In this document: one piece after another, positions 30,762 through 40,929 of the stretch
How positions within the stretch are numbered: the first letter of the stretch is position 1
How the letters are laid out: the number at the start of each line of letters is the position of its first letter
Program-made: the position numbers and the translations under genes
Origin: Odontesthes bonariensis
Lineage: Eukaryota; Chordata; Actinopteri; Atheriniformes; Atherinopsidae
Assembly (NCBI RefSeq): GCF_027942865.1
Contig: NC_134507.1
Span: forward strand, 33,400,447 to 33,464,446
Direction of reading: 5' to 3'
Length of the DNA: 64,000 nucleotides
The notes under the pieces: model-generated
The model's database searches: none
What the model was told of the DNA's origin: nothing
What the model saw: only the letters and a program-made list of their open reading frames with translations

Positions 30762-31157
30762 AGGCTGCGGCTACACGGAAACGTTTTTCACTGTAAACGA
30801 TACTTTTTCTTATCGTTTCGCTGTCGCAGCCACACGGAGCCGGCGTTCCCACTACCCCAAAACGATAGATTTTGAGAACGGGTTCCAGAGTGGGAAAGTT
30901 TGAAAACGGCCTCGTTTCGTTTCCATTGTTACAGCTAAAACGTTTTTGCGTCAGTCAAACATTGACGCTGTGAGCCAATTTTAACACTTCTCTATTGTCT
31001 CACAGCGTGGCGTGTGTACTGCATCGTTTCATCGTTTTCATCCGTTTTCGTCTGGACCTGAGTCTTTACAGCAGCGTGTTGCCATGTGGTCGCAAGAATT
31101 TTCGTACCCGTTTTCAAAAAAACCTCGTTTCGTTTTCGTGTAGCCGTAGTCATAGTC
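30762..31157. mobile_element. MITE with ACGGCTACACG termini, about 395 bp
   Basis: Left 'ggctgcggctacacggaaac' and right 'gttttcgtgtagccgtagtc' are inverted; internal copies of 'cgtttcg' and 'aaaacgg' recur. Exact ends and target duplication unclear. Confidence 0.65.
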
Positions 31158-31307
31158 TTAGGCCACATTTACACATAGCCGGGTATTTAGAGAAACGATT
31201 GCAAGCCAATCAAAATCCTCAGAGGACTTTCCTCATGTGAAGGAGGAGATGACGCGAGCAAATATCACAACAAAACTGAAGACAATAAGAGGGAAATATA
31301 GACAGTC

Positions 31308-33166
31308 AGTGCATCAAGGCCGGATTAACTATATGGGCCTGCGGCACAGTGCCCAGGGGCACCAACCATTCACAGCCAGTGGGGGGGCACCACACGACAA
31401 ACTTTAAAAATATTTTTTTCATGAATGTTTGTACTTAAAATGGTTACACTTGACACTTGACATAAATATTCATATAAAATTCATTATTAAAACTAATGTG
31501 ATAAGAACAGCAACGATATATCATAATTCTGAGCAATAGTGGCCTAATGTGAACATTAAGCCCCCTCCCTCAACCTGTCAGTTGAGCCAGTCCACCTGTG
31601 GTGAAATGCATCATGTTTTTTAAAAAACGCGGTAAAAAAAAAAAAAAATGGATATACATCAATTGAGTGGTTGTCTGAATAGAAAAGTTTAGCGTCAATT
31701 AAAAATGTTCCAGTGTTAGATCGTTTCTTTATAAAAAACATCGACAACCAGCTGGCTATTGCTAACGGTCCCACCATCTACCACAACCGGGCGGCTAAAT
31801 ATGCAGCATCAGCACGGCACGACGGTAAGAAAACCAGGTTTCTTACAAATGATCTTATCCAATGCCAGCTGCCGAACAAACAGTCAGTGTCTTGAGATTG
31901 GCTAATCTATTCCCCTTCAACCGGCATGTTGTATTTTTTGTTCGTGTAAATGTCTGGCCGGGCAGCAAAATGCTTTCACCGAGGGGTACAGTGACTGGAA
32001 ACACCCGGACAGAGTCACAGCCCATGAAAAGAGCGCAAGCCACCGCGAGTGTCTGCTCGCACTTCTCAGGTCACGGAATGCGGTACGGTTGATGTTGTTC
32101 TCAGACAACAAAAAGAGGATGCGGCAAAGTATTGGAGAGAGGTGTTGCGACGCATTATGGCCGTGATGAACAGGGTGCTTGCGCAAGTCTTGCAAGTCTT
32201 AATAAGTATGGAATTTTGAAGCACTGTTTTCCAGACCTTGAAAAGTCTTGGATTTTGTGTGAAAGTCTTAATAAAGTATGGAAAATAAATGTATGTTAGA
32301 ATTTTACAGTATGCTCAAAGGCATTGTGAAATGAGAAATAGGAAGGTAGGCTATAAAACTATAATTTTACTAACTGGTCACTTACTGTATTAGCCTAATG
32401 GAATGAGATGTGAGTGAAGAGACTGAATTCTACATACATTCATCCATCCATTTATTTTTTTAATATATAGTTTTTGTGACACTTGTTTGATGTGAAATTC
32501 ATGTACTTGTGATTTTCATGTTTTGAAACATTTTCATCAGTAAAAGCATAATTTACTGTGAATAATGCATTTGTTCATTGAATACTTATTAGAGATGAAC
32601 ATCTCTAATAAACACAGTTGGTACAATCTCAACCAATGAAGTAGGCAGTAGGCACACAAGTTACAAGTACATAAAGTTAAGGTCTTGGGGAAAAAAAGTC
32701 TCAGTTTTAAAAAAGTCTGGAAAAAGTCTGGAATTTGTTTTGGAAAAAGAGCAAGCACCCTGATTAAGTTTTTAAGTGTGCGTGGTTTGGCATTCTGGGG
32801 AGACCACTTATGGTGCTCTGGGACGGCTGTGGCAATGACGTCCCCCTGGATAATAGGAGTGTTGTTAGTGCTGCATAGGTGGATGCTCTTTGAATTGATA
32901 ATATATTTCAATATAGACAAATGCTCTTTGAATTGATACACATTTTGAATCTGTACATTTTAATATATGGATGCTGTTTGGATTGATATTGAATTGATTG
33001 GTTTTAAATGGAGATATTTGTATAATCCTACATACTGTACATAGATGGATGCTGCTGCTTTAATTGTTACTGATTTTGAATGAATACGTTTGAAAATGTA
33101 GCCTAGGGGCACTTGAGGTTTAGTGCCCAGGGGCACCACATTGACTTAATACGGCCCTGAGTGCAT
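31308..33166. mobile_element. hAT-type element, about 1845 bp (31315-33159), itself interrupted
   Basis: Termini CAAGGCCGGATTAA and the reverse complement CAGGGCCGTATTAA; AGTGCAT is repeated on both sides (31308-31314, 33160-33166). 'gtgcccaggggcacca' lies near both ends as an inverted subterminal repeat. Inside, at about 32170-32764, another CAGGGTGCTTG... / ...CAAGCACCCTG element is nested, with 'aagtcttgg' and 'gtctggaa' tracts. No intact transposase. Confidence 0.75.
32172..32762. mobile_element. Nested element with CAGGGTGCTTG termini
   Basis: 'cagggtgcttgcgcaagtct' at 32172 and 'agcaagcaccctg' ending at 32762 are inverted. 'gtcttaataaagtatggaa' motifs are internal. Target duplication not recognisable, so age or boundaries are uncertain. 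Confidence 0.6.
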
Positions 33167-33630
33167 ACTGGACGCAGGAGCGGCCACGGAAGAGTGGTGC
33201 TCCTCTATTTTGAACTGTGCGAGCAGGTTTGGGGTGGCAAATGCAATAAGGCCAGAATCATTTGCACAAACGTAAAAATTAGGAGAACTTTAACATCATC
33301 CATGATAATCCTGATCAGTAGCCAAACAAACTGCAAACATAAGGCGCTCGCATGACGTTAAGCATTTTCTGGCACATAATGTGACGTTTAAGAACCTAAA
33401 ACGCCGTTTCTCCCAGTTGACACATAACCAGCGTTATCAGAAATCTCCACTTTGGCCGGAGGTTTTAGAAATAATCATTTTCTGTGATAAAAACGGGGTT
33501 TTGGTGTAAATGAGAGGCCAAACCGCAGGAAAATATCTGCGTCTTCCTATCGTGTAAACGGGGCCTCAGGCCTTAGGTCATGCGTAGATTTCAAAGCAAA
33601 CCAGAAATACAAGGCCAAAATACCAGAAAA

Positions 33631-33702
33631 GGGCTCATCCGGCATTTGAACCCGGGACCTCTAGCGCTCTAAGCGAGAATCATACCCCTAGTCCAAAGAG
33701 CC
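33631..33702 (-). pseudogene. tRNA-Pro-like pseudogene (anticodon position AGA)
   Basis: On the - strand GGCTCTTTGGACTAGGGGTA ... TTCAAATGCCGGATGAGCC matches tRNA-Pro, but the loop reads TTAGAGC in place of TTAGGGT, the anticodon stem has a mismatch and acceptor pair 6-67 is T-T. It shares its 3' flank ('aaggcca...agaaaagggctc') with the unit at 34946, so the units are tandem copies. Confidence 0.8.
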
Positions 33703-34074
33703 AAGGTTTGCAACTTTAGACGTCATACAAGGGCCCGGGGCCACAGATAGTAAAACGATACCCTCGGAAGGTGCGTTCGATCATCGAATAGAAACATCCT
33801 ACAACTTTCAGTTCAGCTCACTCAATGTCAGTGTTTCTTCCTCTTTTTTTTTATTTCAAATTTCTCTTTTTCTAACGTGGAGATTAGTTGCCAAAAGTAT
33901 GTGTAAATGAATCTGTAACACTACAAATCCCTGCTGTGAGTGTAAACTTGTGGAGGGTCAACGTAAACTCCAAGTAAAAGCTGGGATAACGGTTTGTCTA
34001 GCTAAAAAGTGCATTGTAAAAAAAAAGATGAGTTGTCAGTGGCTCGAATGTTAGGGCATGTTCAGTCTATGTCC

Positions 34075-34515
34075 TCAATAATTTCACTCATGTTGAGTGA
34101 AGGGAGAGCCAACTGCTACAGCTCCAAACAATATAGTAAGACAGGACATTTTTGCAATTTTTATCAGCACTCTTAATTAACAATTTGGGGCAGCAAAGAG
34201 AGACACATTTGAGATCAAGGAAGGTACCCAAAGTTAACCATCAAGCTTTCCGTATAGGTTTCTTAAAGTAGGAGTGCTCGTCTGGGATTCGAACCCGGAA
34301 CCTCTCGCACCCAAAGCGAGAATCATACCTCTAGACCAACGAAAAGGTGGTCTTTTAGCGTTTCGTGAGAGCATGCGAACAGCTGACGTAGCCATGGAAT
34401 CCTGGGAATTTGTGATTGCTTTCTTTCTTCTTTAACTTTTCTAGAGCAATGAGCCTATATTGTTTGGAGTTGGCTCTCCCTTCCCTCAGCATGAGTGAAG
34501 TTATTAGGCACATAC
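34075..34515. repeat. Inverted repeat flanking the second tRNA-Pro
   Basis: 'gaagggagagccaactg' with 'ctccaaacaatatag' at 34098-34137 is inverted at 34452-34490 ('ctatattgtttggagttggc', 'tctcccttccctcag'). Arms are about 60 bp with small indels around the tRNA-Pro copy. Confidence 0.7.
34274..34345 (-). tRNA. tRNA-Pro(TGG)-like, degenerate acceptor stem
   Basis: TCGTTGGTCTAGAGGTATGA then TTCTCGCTTTGGGTGCGAGA with anticodon TGG and an intact T-arm (GTTCGAATC). The 5' acceptor strand reads TTTTCGT against ACGAGCA, leaving mismatches at the end. No T-run just downstream. Possibly inactive. Confidence 0.65.
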
Positions 34516-34945
34516 ACTGAACAGCCCACAAAAACTCCGGAGACCAATGAGTCAATACTCACCACCAGGTTCCACCAATTCACATCACATTTTATGAAGA
34601 AGCCCAACTTTAAGACAGAACAGGCCTATATCTCCATTTCTCTACCATTGACTTGAAGCGTTTCAATCTGGATTTATAGAACAAATACCAAAAATGCTTT
34701 AGATAATACTGCAGAGGGTGTGCTTACATGATACAGGTATTTATGCGTGGATCTGTCTTTCAAATTCCAGATAAGAAATTCATTTAAGAAGGACTCCAAG
34801 CAACTTCAGAATGAGTGATGGAGGTTTGAGCTGTATTTCCTTATTTGTGGCTTTGATTCCAAATGCATTCAATGTTATAGTCATTGATTCAATCATTCTC
34901 TGATTTCACAGCAAAGCAGAGACACAAGGCCAGCAGACCAGGGAA

Positions 34946-35017
34946 GGGCTCGTCCAGGATTTGAACCTGAGACCTCTCACACCCTAAGCGAGAATCATAC
35001 CCCTAGACCAACGAGCC
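34946..35017 (-). tRNA. tRNA-Pro(AGG)
   Basis: 72 nt, GGCTCGTTGGTCTAGGGGTA ... ACGAGCCC. Acceptor, D and anticodon (CTCGC TTAGGGT GTGAG, one G-T pair) stems are formed; the T stem TCAGG/CCTGG is changed from the usual but still paired. No T4 run immediately 3', so transcription termination is uncertain. Confidence 0.85.
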
Positions 35018-35029
35018 AAAAAGAAGCAA

Positions 35030-35280
35030 AGTGGTTTTTGTGATTTATTTCCGAAATTCACGTGATCGCTGCATAAAACAGAGCTGGATGTCATTCAAAT
35101 AATCTGTAAATGTGAAAACATTGGATTTAGTCCCAGTTCAATCTTCTGTACCTCAAGAATAGTTTAAGCCATGAGATGAAGTGCCTCCAAGTACAGACTG
35201 TTTTGGAAGTCCAGCACTCCTGAAGCACTGCAGTAAACAGTTATGGCACCATGTTGACGTAAATAATAACATCTTAAGGC
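35030..35280. repeat. tRNA-Thr unit flank, copy 1 of a direct duplication (second copy 36105-36354)
   Basis: 'atttccgaaattcacgtgat' through 'gtaaataataacatcttaag' recurs at 36120-36354 with a few percent change. The second copy ends exactly at the first bases of where a tRNA-Thr should start, replaced there by the fringe-bearing element. Confidence 0.85.
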
Positions 35281-35350
35281 ACTGCTGGGATTTGAACCCA
35301 GGATCTCCTGTTTACTAGACAGGCACTTTGACCAATTAAGCCACAGCACC
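35277..35350 (-). tRNA. tRNA-Thr(AGT)
   Basis: 74 nt; GGTGCTGTGGCTTAATTGGT ... CCTGTCTAGTAAACAGG anticodon arm (AGT), T-arm GGGTTCAAATCCC, acceptor GGTGCTG/CAGTGCC paired with two wobbles. No T4 terminator within the next 15 nt. Confidence 0.85.
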
Positions 35351-35972
35351 ACATGGTTTGGACAACTGATGAAAGAATAAAGAACAGGAACTGGATCCAC
35401 CTCAGGAAGTGGTTTTTGTGATTCTGTACCTCAAGAAAAGTTAAAGCCATGAGTAGAAGTGCCTCCAATTGGTTCAAAACTTCATCGTATCTTGCAGATA
35501 TTGTTGGGTTTTCAACTCAGACCCTGGTGTTCATGAGGAAGGCACTTTCACCAGTTACAGCCTGATCTCATGAAGCGGTGTACTTATTACACGCTAAGTC
35601 ATTTACCCTGTTTTTACAAGGCTTTTTTATGCTTTTACTTATTATTTTACACTTCATATTTTGAGGAAATGACGTCCTACCCTCAGCTTTTACGCTAACT
35701 CTGACTATTTCACAGTTTGTATGTTCATTCTGATGTTATGTAGTGTGACAGGAGGAGAACCTCCACCGTACTGTACCCTAACCATTTGACTTGTTATGTG
35801 AACGGAGTAAAATTACACTCCGAAAGCATAAAATAGGCATAAATGACACTTTAAAAGCTGTGGGCTATTTATATGCACTTTTATTAAGTGGACCAGTGAG
35901 ATGCATTTTGTAGTAGAACCCTGATAATAAGCTGTTTTATATGCTAAGTCATAGTTAGCTCTGAAGGACCAC

Positions 35973-36047
35973 AGGCACTGCTGTGATTTGAGCCCAGGAT
36001 CTCAAGTTTACAAGACAGGCAACTAAGACCAACTAAGCCACAGCACC
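35973..36047 (-). pseudogene. tRNA-Thr pseudogene (loop TTGTAAA)
   Basis: Related to the AGT gene at 35277, but the anticodon stem is broken (CCTGT against ACTTG), the T-loop is CTCAAAT and its stem is mismatched. The anticodon position reads TGT. Confidence 0.8.
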
Positions 36048-36354
36048 ACATGGTTCATAACACTAATGAAGGAATAAAGAGCAGGAACTGGATCCACCTC
36101 AGGAAGTGTTTTTTGTGATTTATTTCCGAAATTCATGTGATCTCTGCATAAAACAGGGCATGATATTATTCAAATTATCTCTATATGTGAAAACATTGGA
36201 TTAAGTCTCAGTTTAATCTTCTGTACCTCAAGAATATTTAAAGCCATGAGATGAAGTGCCTCCAAGTACAGACTGTTTTGGAAGTCCAGCACTCCTGAAG
36301 CTCTGCTGTAAACAGTTATGGCACCATGTTGACGTAAATAATAACATCTTAAGG

Positions 36355-36993
36355 CGACAGCGCGAGGTCCCGCTGTTGAGAAAACACTTCTTTTCTGTCC
36401 ATGAGCGAAGTGGTGAACCCATCCACGCAGTGAACATGTGGAAGCCTGCCGGGGGACCGAGGCTCGCCTTCAGCTCAGCGGGACCTCGCGCTGCTGTCGC
36501 CGCGGTCACCTGTCGGCTGGTGGCCGGGATGCCCTGCTCACTGGCGGACACCAGAAGGAGCTGCCGGCTGCAGGGGGCGCGGATGTTTTCTCAACTTATT
36601 TCAGGCGGCTGGCCCGGGAGAGGAGAGCGGTGAGCAGCTCACACAGGCTGACCTGTTCTTGGCTGTGAAAACCACCGGGAGGTATCACCGGCAGAGACTG
36701 GAGCTGCTGCTGGACACCTGGGTCTCCAGAAACGCACCACAGGTGAGTCAGGCTGGAGACTGCAGAAGCTCTGCACTGAAAACAAATGAACCCTTAATTC
36801 ACAGCTTATTTGCATAAAAGTGACAGAGCCCTTTAAACGGCTCAATTTGGGAGAGACTGAAACTGCCAAGAATAGAGCTGGTGAAATCTCTTTATGTGAG
36901 AGTGATTTTGTGCAAAGAACTTCATGAACATGTTTTGTATAGCCCACAGACCAATTCTAACTTGTTTAAAGAGGTAAAATATGTCCCCTTTAA
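36355..36993. mobile_element. TTAA-type element fragment with fringe exon (copy 2)
   Basis: The right end ATATGTCCCCT + TTAA (36990-36993) matches the left end of the 12654 element in inverse orientation, and the 200 bp before it are homologous. The left side starts abruptly after the tRNA-Thr unit with 'gacagcgcgaggtcccgctg', which has an inverted copy at about 36476-36498. The other terminus is missing. Confidence 0.7.
36580..36742 (+). pseudogene. Captured fringe-like exon (copy 2), collinear but with internal deletion
   Basis: DVFSTYFRRLARERRAVSS is followed, after a frame change, by TQADLFLAVKTTGRYHRQRL and ELLLDTWVSRNAPQ and then GTGAGTC at 36743, a real-looking splice donor. Relative to copy 1 it lacks about 40 bp between RERRA and LTQ, which breaks the frame. 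Closest by eye to Fringe glycosyltransferases (manic-type RLELLLDTWVSR). No further exons follow. Confidence 0.8.
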
Positions 36994-37470
36994 CAAAGCA
37001 AACTTTGAATATTTGGCACTGAAAATGCTCCTATCTGTGTATTTAAACAGCGTGTTTCAACGTGATAAAGATGATTCCCATAAGAAGAGAACTGCTTTCC
37101 TACATGACTGAGAACAGGCTAATGTGTCTAACATCTGAAATAAAACTGTAGAAAAAGGAGACACCTGATAGAGGACATTTAGAGGCATTCCTTTTTAATG
37201 TTTGGTGAGCTGATCTGTCAGTGTTAAAGAAGCAGAAATGAGAAACTCCTCTGAAGCTGATCAGAAATTGAGGTTTTACGGAGCACCAAAGAAAAATGTT
37301 TCATCGATATCAAATGTCAAACTTGATCAGTCAGTCATATTTTGTCAAAATGTTTCATCACTGATCAGCCTTTAACATTTAAAAGATGCTTTATTTCGTT
37401 CCTCGACAGCAAATTAGCTCGCTGATGACGTCAGGATCAAAAAGCCCAAAACCTGCTTGAATGAGAGCAC
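36994..37470. other. No gene seen
   Basis: AT-rich sequence between the fringe element and the 7SL RNA; 'tgatcagtcagtcat' and 'cactgatcagcc' are minor palindromic motifs only. Confidence 0.5.
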
Positions 37471-37475
37471 CTGTC

Positions 37476-37770
37476 GCCGGGAGCGGGGGCGCGCCTGTAA
37501 TCCAAGCTACCAGGAGGCTGAGGCTGGTGGATCGCTTGAACTCAGGAGTTCTGAGCTGCAGAGGACTATGTCCATCGGGTGTCCGCACTAAGTTGGGTAT
37601 GGATATGGTGCGCCTGGGGTAGCCCGGGAACACCAGGTTGTCTAAGGAGGGGGGCAACGGCCCAGGTGGGAAACGGAACAGGGCAAAGCCCCCGTGCTGC
37701 TCAGTAGTGGGATCGCACCTGTGAATAGATGCTGTAGTGCAGCCTGAGTAATACAGCAGGACTCAGTCTT
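37476..37770 (+). ncRNA. RN7SL: 7SL RNA (signal recognition particle RNA)
   Basis: Full-length match to vertebrate 7SL by eye: 5' GCCGGGAGCGGGGGCGCGCC, CTGTAATCCAAGCTACC, GAGGCTGAGGCTGGTGGATC, S-domain CGGGTGTCCGCACTAAGTT, CACCAGGTTGTCTAAGGAGG, GGCCCAGGTGGGAAACGGAA, CAGTAGTGGGATCGCACCTG, GTGAATAGATGCTGTAGTGC and AGCCTGAGTAA. It ends at a T5 run (37769-37773), a Pol III terminator. The SRP54-binding loop reads AACAGGGCAAAG where mammals have AGCAGGTCAAA. It forms the RNA scaffold of the particle that docks secretory ribosomes to the ER. Gene or recent retrocopy cannot be told for certain; no A-tail is seen. Confidence 0.92.
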
Positions 37771-37930
37771 TTTACACTCTTTCTGCTCTTCCACACACAC
37801 AACACACTGCACGCGCGCTACAACGACACGCTTTGACACCTTTTAGCAGCTTCCTCGCTGCTTCTCTGGCTTCTCTTTCCCTTACAAAGCACAGCTGTTT
37901 CTTCCTCCTGCAGTATGGGATCAAATAAGG

Positions 37931-38004
37931 GTCAGGAAGATTTTGTACTTGTACAATGATGTGTGCCTCCCCTGGAGGCGTGGGTTCAAATCCCACTTCT
38001 GACA
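37931..38004 (+). pseudogene. tRNA-Leu relic with internal deletion
   Basis: 5' GTCAGGA and 3' TTCTGACA form an acceptor stem; 'ggaggcgtgggttcaaatcc' is the variable and T arm of the tRNA-Leu(CAA) type. The D and anticodon arms are missing or scrambled (74 nt in place of about 85 plus an intron). Confidence 0.75.
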
Positions 38005-38492
38005 TTGCAGACTTCTCCTGGAGAACTATTTTCACTGGCAACCTAAGTTTACTCCTTGCTTAGCAATACCATGCCGTGTTGCTATTTTGGCACTGCATCA
38101 TCTAGTTTAAAGATTATTACGGCCGCTTTACCTCCAAAGAGTTCTTGCTTCCAAATGCTGTGCCGACTATTTGTTTGCCTCAGGAGCCCTGTAAAACAAC
38201 AGCCAAGGGACTTGTTGCATGAGAATCTTCTGACCACAGCTCAACTAGCTGTGTTGTCACAACCTTCTACAGTGCTTTGGGCAGGACAGAATCATTAGCA
38301 AAAGGAACATTATTGATTATAAGGTCTTGGTTTGCACTTAACACCACAGTGAACGGGAAAGGGCTTTTGACCGAAGCAACCTGGCCTCATGTTAGGCCAT
38401 TTGAAGGGGGCTATTGACATTTAGGCCGAAGATGGGTGAGAGTATCAAAACAATCATCACTTGGTGGCAGGCAGCTGATAAAAGACAGAGCT

Positions 38493-38564
38493 CTCCCCGT
38501 CAGGGAATCGATCCCCGATCTTCCGCGTGACAGGCAGAGTTACTGTGCATTATACTAACGAGGA
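38493..38564 (-). tRNA. tRNA-Asp(GTC)-like
   Basis: TCCTCGTTAGTATAATGCAC ... CCTGTCACGCGG (anticodon GTC) ... ACGGGGAG, 72 nt, with paired acceptor and anticodon stems. The T-loop is ATCGATT in place of TTCGATT, altering the B box, and one T-stem pair is weak. A TTTT terminator lies about 11 nt downstream ('gctctgtcttttatc'). Either a divergent gene or an early pseudogene. Confidence 0.75.
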
Positions 38565-39244
38565 ACTTCTGTGTGGCAGATACAGTCGTCAGATGAAAAG
38601 ACAACTATCGCCAAGGAGTGAAATAAGATTTTCGTGTCCCGTTTCAAGGTCTTGCTTGTTAGTATAAATTCAGATAAAGGAGAATTCCGCGTTGTGAACT
38701 GTATTTAATTCTGTTTTCTCTCCACAGCTTGAGAAACATGAAATAATAATTAAACAATTCAACACAACTTGAACTCAAACTTGTCATTATTGTACGGTTC
38801 ATGCAAAGTGTTAGAAATGTGTTTTTTACATTTATATTCACAGTGGGGTGCCATGACCTAAACGTGTGGAAAGTTATAAATCATCTCTGTATATTTAGCC
38901 TTCTTACACTTGCTCTGACTTAAACTGCTACTGTGTCAATGCTAAATTATGAAAAGAAGTTCTAACTCAAAGGTCACAACAATAAGGATCAAAGGAAATA
39001 TGGGTCCCTGTATATAGGTCCCTCACTGTGTCAGGAGAAACTGAGTCCTTTCAGGCACTACAACCTGCAGGGAATCAAGGAGGAAAGACTTGAGACTGAA
39101 AAGTTGTCCACAAGACAAAATGTATAAAATATGAAGTATACTATTAATTTAACAGATGGCTCTGTCAGAAGTCAGCCATGGTGCCTGAGAAGTTTAAGCA
39201 ATGAACCTGTATTTAATTTGGCCAAAGGTCATTTCTATCCGTGC
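38565..39244. other. No gene seen
   Basis: AT-rich; the only open frames are short and unsupported. Confidence 0.5.
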
Positions 39245-39315
39245 CCTTGTTGTAGCATGTGCATGTTCGTGTGCATGTGCATGTGCATGTGCATGTGCAT
39301 GTGCATGTGCATGCC
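39245..39315. repeat. (GTGCAT)n hexanucleotide repeat
   Basis: About ten copies of GTGCAT with one GTTCGT interruption. Open frames here in several frames are simple-repeat artefacts. Confidence 0.9.
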
Positions 39316-39597
39316 CTTGTTCCTGGATCAGGATATGGCGTGAGGAGGTACGGCCAGCATGCATAGCCTCTGTCCCCAAGCAGGACACCATTGAACTCTC
39401 CTGCAGAATAAGAGAAATGTTGGATGGATATACATGTGTTAAGACTTGGCAATTTGATGCAATATGTGCCTTATATGGCTGTCTATAATAAAGTATGACG
39501 AGCACTTTAAATTCCTTAAGATGACCTCTACACCTGACCTCTCATTACATCACCAAAATTCTGCCTATGCTACACCTTACTTCAAAAGTACACTCCT

Positions 39598-40300
39598 TCA
39601 GGTAAGTAAAATTCTTTCGCCTTGTGCAAACCTCTGTGCCAGTGAGGATGCTCGGAAGATCCTAGAATCATGAACTGATCCCGGCCATTTAGCCTCAATG
39701 TTGGAAATGAAATGACCTCCATCACAGATCATCTGTATGCACGGAGGATAGGAGTCAATGATGAGGTTCCACAGGGCATAAATGTAACATTGCTCAGCAT
39801 TACTCAAAGGGGTTGATGTGGTGTTTTTCAAAATGAGAAATCCAGTTCAGAGTCTATGGACAATTATCCCCAAGTGTACCTGTACATTTAGGATATGGAA
39901 AAATGTTCGGTTTAGATAGTCAGCCTCCACGGGTCCAGCAGGGGCCTGGACAATGTGACAATGTTTAAATCCAGCCTGAAAACAGTTCTATTTAGATGTG
40001 CATATGACACCTGAAAGTATTTTATCTGCACTCTTCACTTTTAAATTAATTAATGAATAATTTTTTTGTTTTTTGGAATGATTTTATTGCCTTCCTGTGA
40101 TTTTATGTAGCTGTAAAGCACTTTGAATTGCCTTATGTACGAATTGTGCTCTACACATTGCCTTGCCTTGGATGCGTACATGGGCACAGTGTAGTGCACC
40201 GATAACATTAGGGAAGCCTGAGGGAGATGATGAACTTAATGCAAATACTTCAGCCAGTAGCTTGTTTTACATTATCGGCTACTGTAAATGTGGAGCAGCA
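39598..40300 (-). pseudogene. Harbinger (HARBI1-like) transposase relic, split by an L2-like tail
   Basis: On the - strand 39598-39831 encodes MICDGGHFISNIEAKWPGSV then HDSRIFRASSL, the signature around a catalytic Asp of Harbinger transposases. At 40163-40230 the - strand reads GFPNVIGALHCAHVRI, the preceding motif. Between them, 39905-40172 is an L2-type LINE tail inserted in the reading frame. A second copy of the GFPNVIGA region lies at 48165-48300. Confidence 0.82.
39905..40172 (+). mobile_element. L2-like LINE 3' tail with (TTGCC)n end
   Basis: 'tttaaatccagcctgaaaac' (FKSSLKT type end of ORF2), 'gtaaagcactttgaattgcc', 'gaattgtgctctacac' and the final TTGCCTTGCC are typical of fish L2-like 3' ends. 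Confidence 0.75.
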
Positions 40301-40929
40301 GCCTGAAAGGACAGAGGTCATATTTTTTATATGGTAAGATGTTTTAATTCCTGCGTTTTATCTGATATCTTATTTGTACAGTGTCCTTGACTGTTTTGAA
40401 AGGAGCTGTCAATAATTTGTATCATTAACATTATTACCTGTCCCCCATTTTTCTGAGTCTGGTCCTACGTGGGTGTAGATCGGATGTTTGTTAGGTATTG
40501 ATTAGTTTTAATGAATACCATGTTCTCTCTCATTTAATGTCATGTTCAATACGTGTGTATAGTTGCGTTTCTTTAGTTGCACTGGCACCAACTGATTGAT
40601 TTTTCGAGACAGTGAAAGTGGTGATAAGATAACCACAGCTTCTGTTTCGTTTTTTAGACAAGACATGAGTTGCGGGAGCGCAGAATTCTTGGTGAACATT
40701 TCTTTCGGGAGTCCGTTTCAGCCGGTCGGACATTTTTTGAGTTGCAGCTAAGCTAAGCTTCAACTTTAGCCTGCCCGGGACCAGGCTAGTTCAGCAGCAT
40801 AAGTTACCATGGTTACTCAGCGGGCGTTCAAATAAGCTACCTTTATGGAACGGAACTCTCGCTAAATTTAGCCAGAAGTAGCGAAATAAGCCAGGCTTTC
40901 CGCCAAGCCAGCTTCTAGGAATACCCCCC

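Larger units (their letters stand above)
31160..33575. mobile_element. DNA element with GGCC-TTTACAC termini, interrupted by a hAT
   Basis: Left 'ttaggccacatttacacata' and right 'gtgtaaacggggcctcagg' are inverted repeats. A second left terminus of the same family starts at about 56787 ('aggccccatccacacgtagc'). Interrupted at 31315-33159. Confidence 0.6.

Noticed and set aside
31556-31777. Possible coding frame in the hAT element at 31315-33159
   Set aside because: No hAT motif (BED, RNase H-like core or hATC) could be recognised; composition is simple and the frame short.
36256-36668. A complete fringe gene in the tRNA region
   Set aside because: Only one exon-sized piece is present, frame-broken, with transposon termini next to it; no catalytic exons follow.
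37772-38041. 89-codon - strand frame containing VGFEPTP
   Set aside because: The VGFEPTP-type peptide is the well-known spurious antisense translation of a tRNA T-arm (here the tRNA-Leu relic).
39131-39505. Several overlapping open frames
   Set aside because: They centre on the (GTGCAT)n hexanucleotide repeat.
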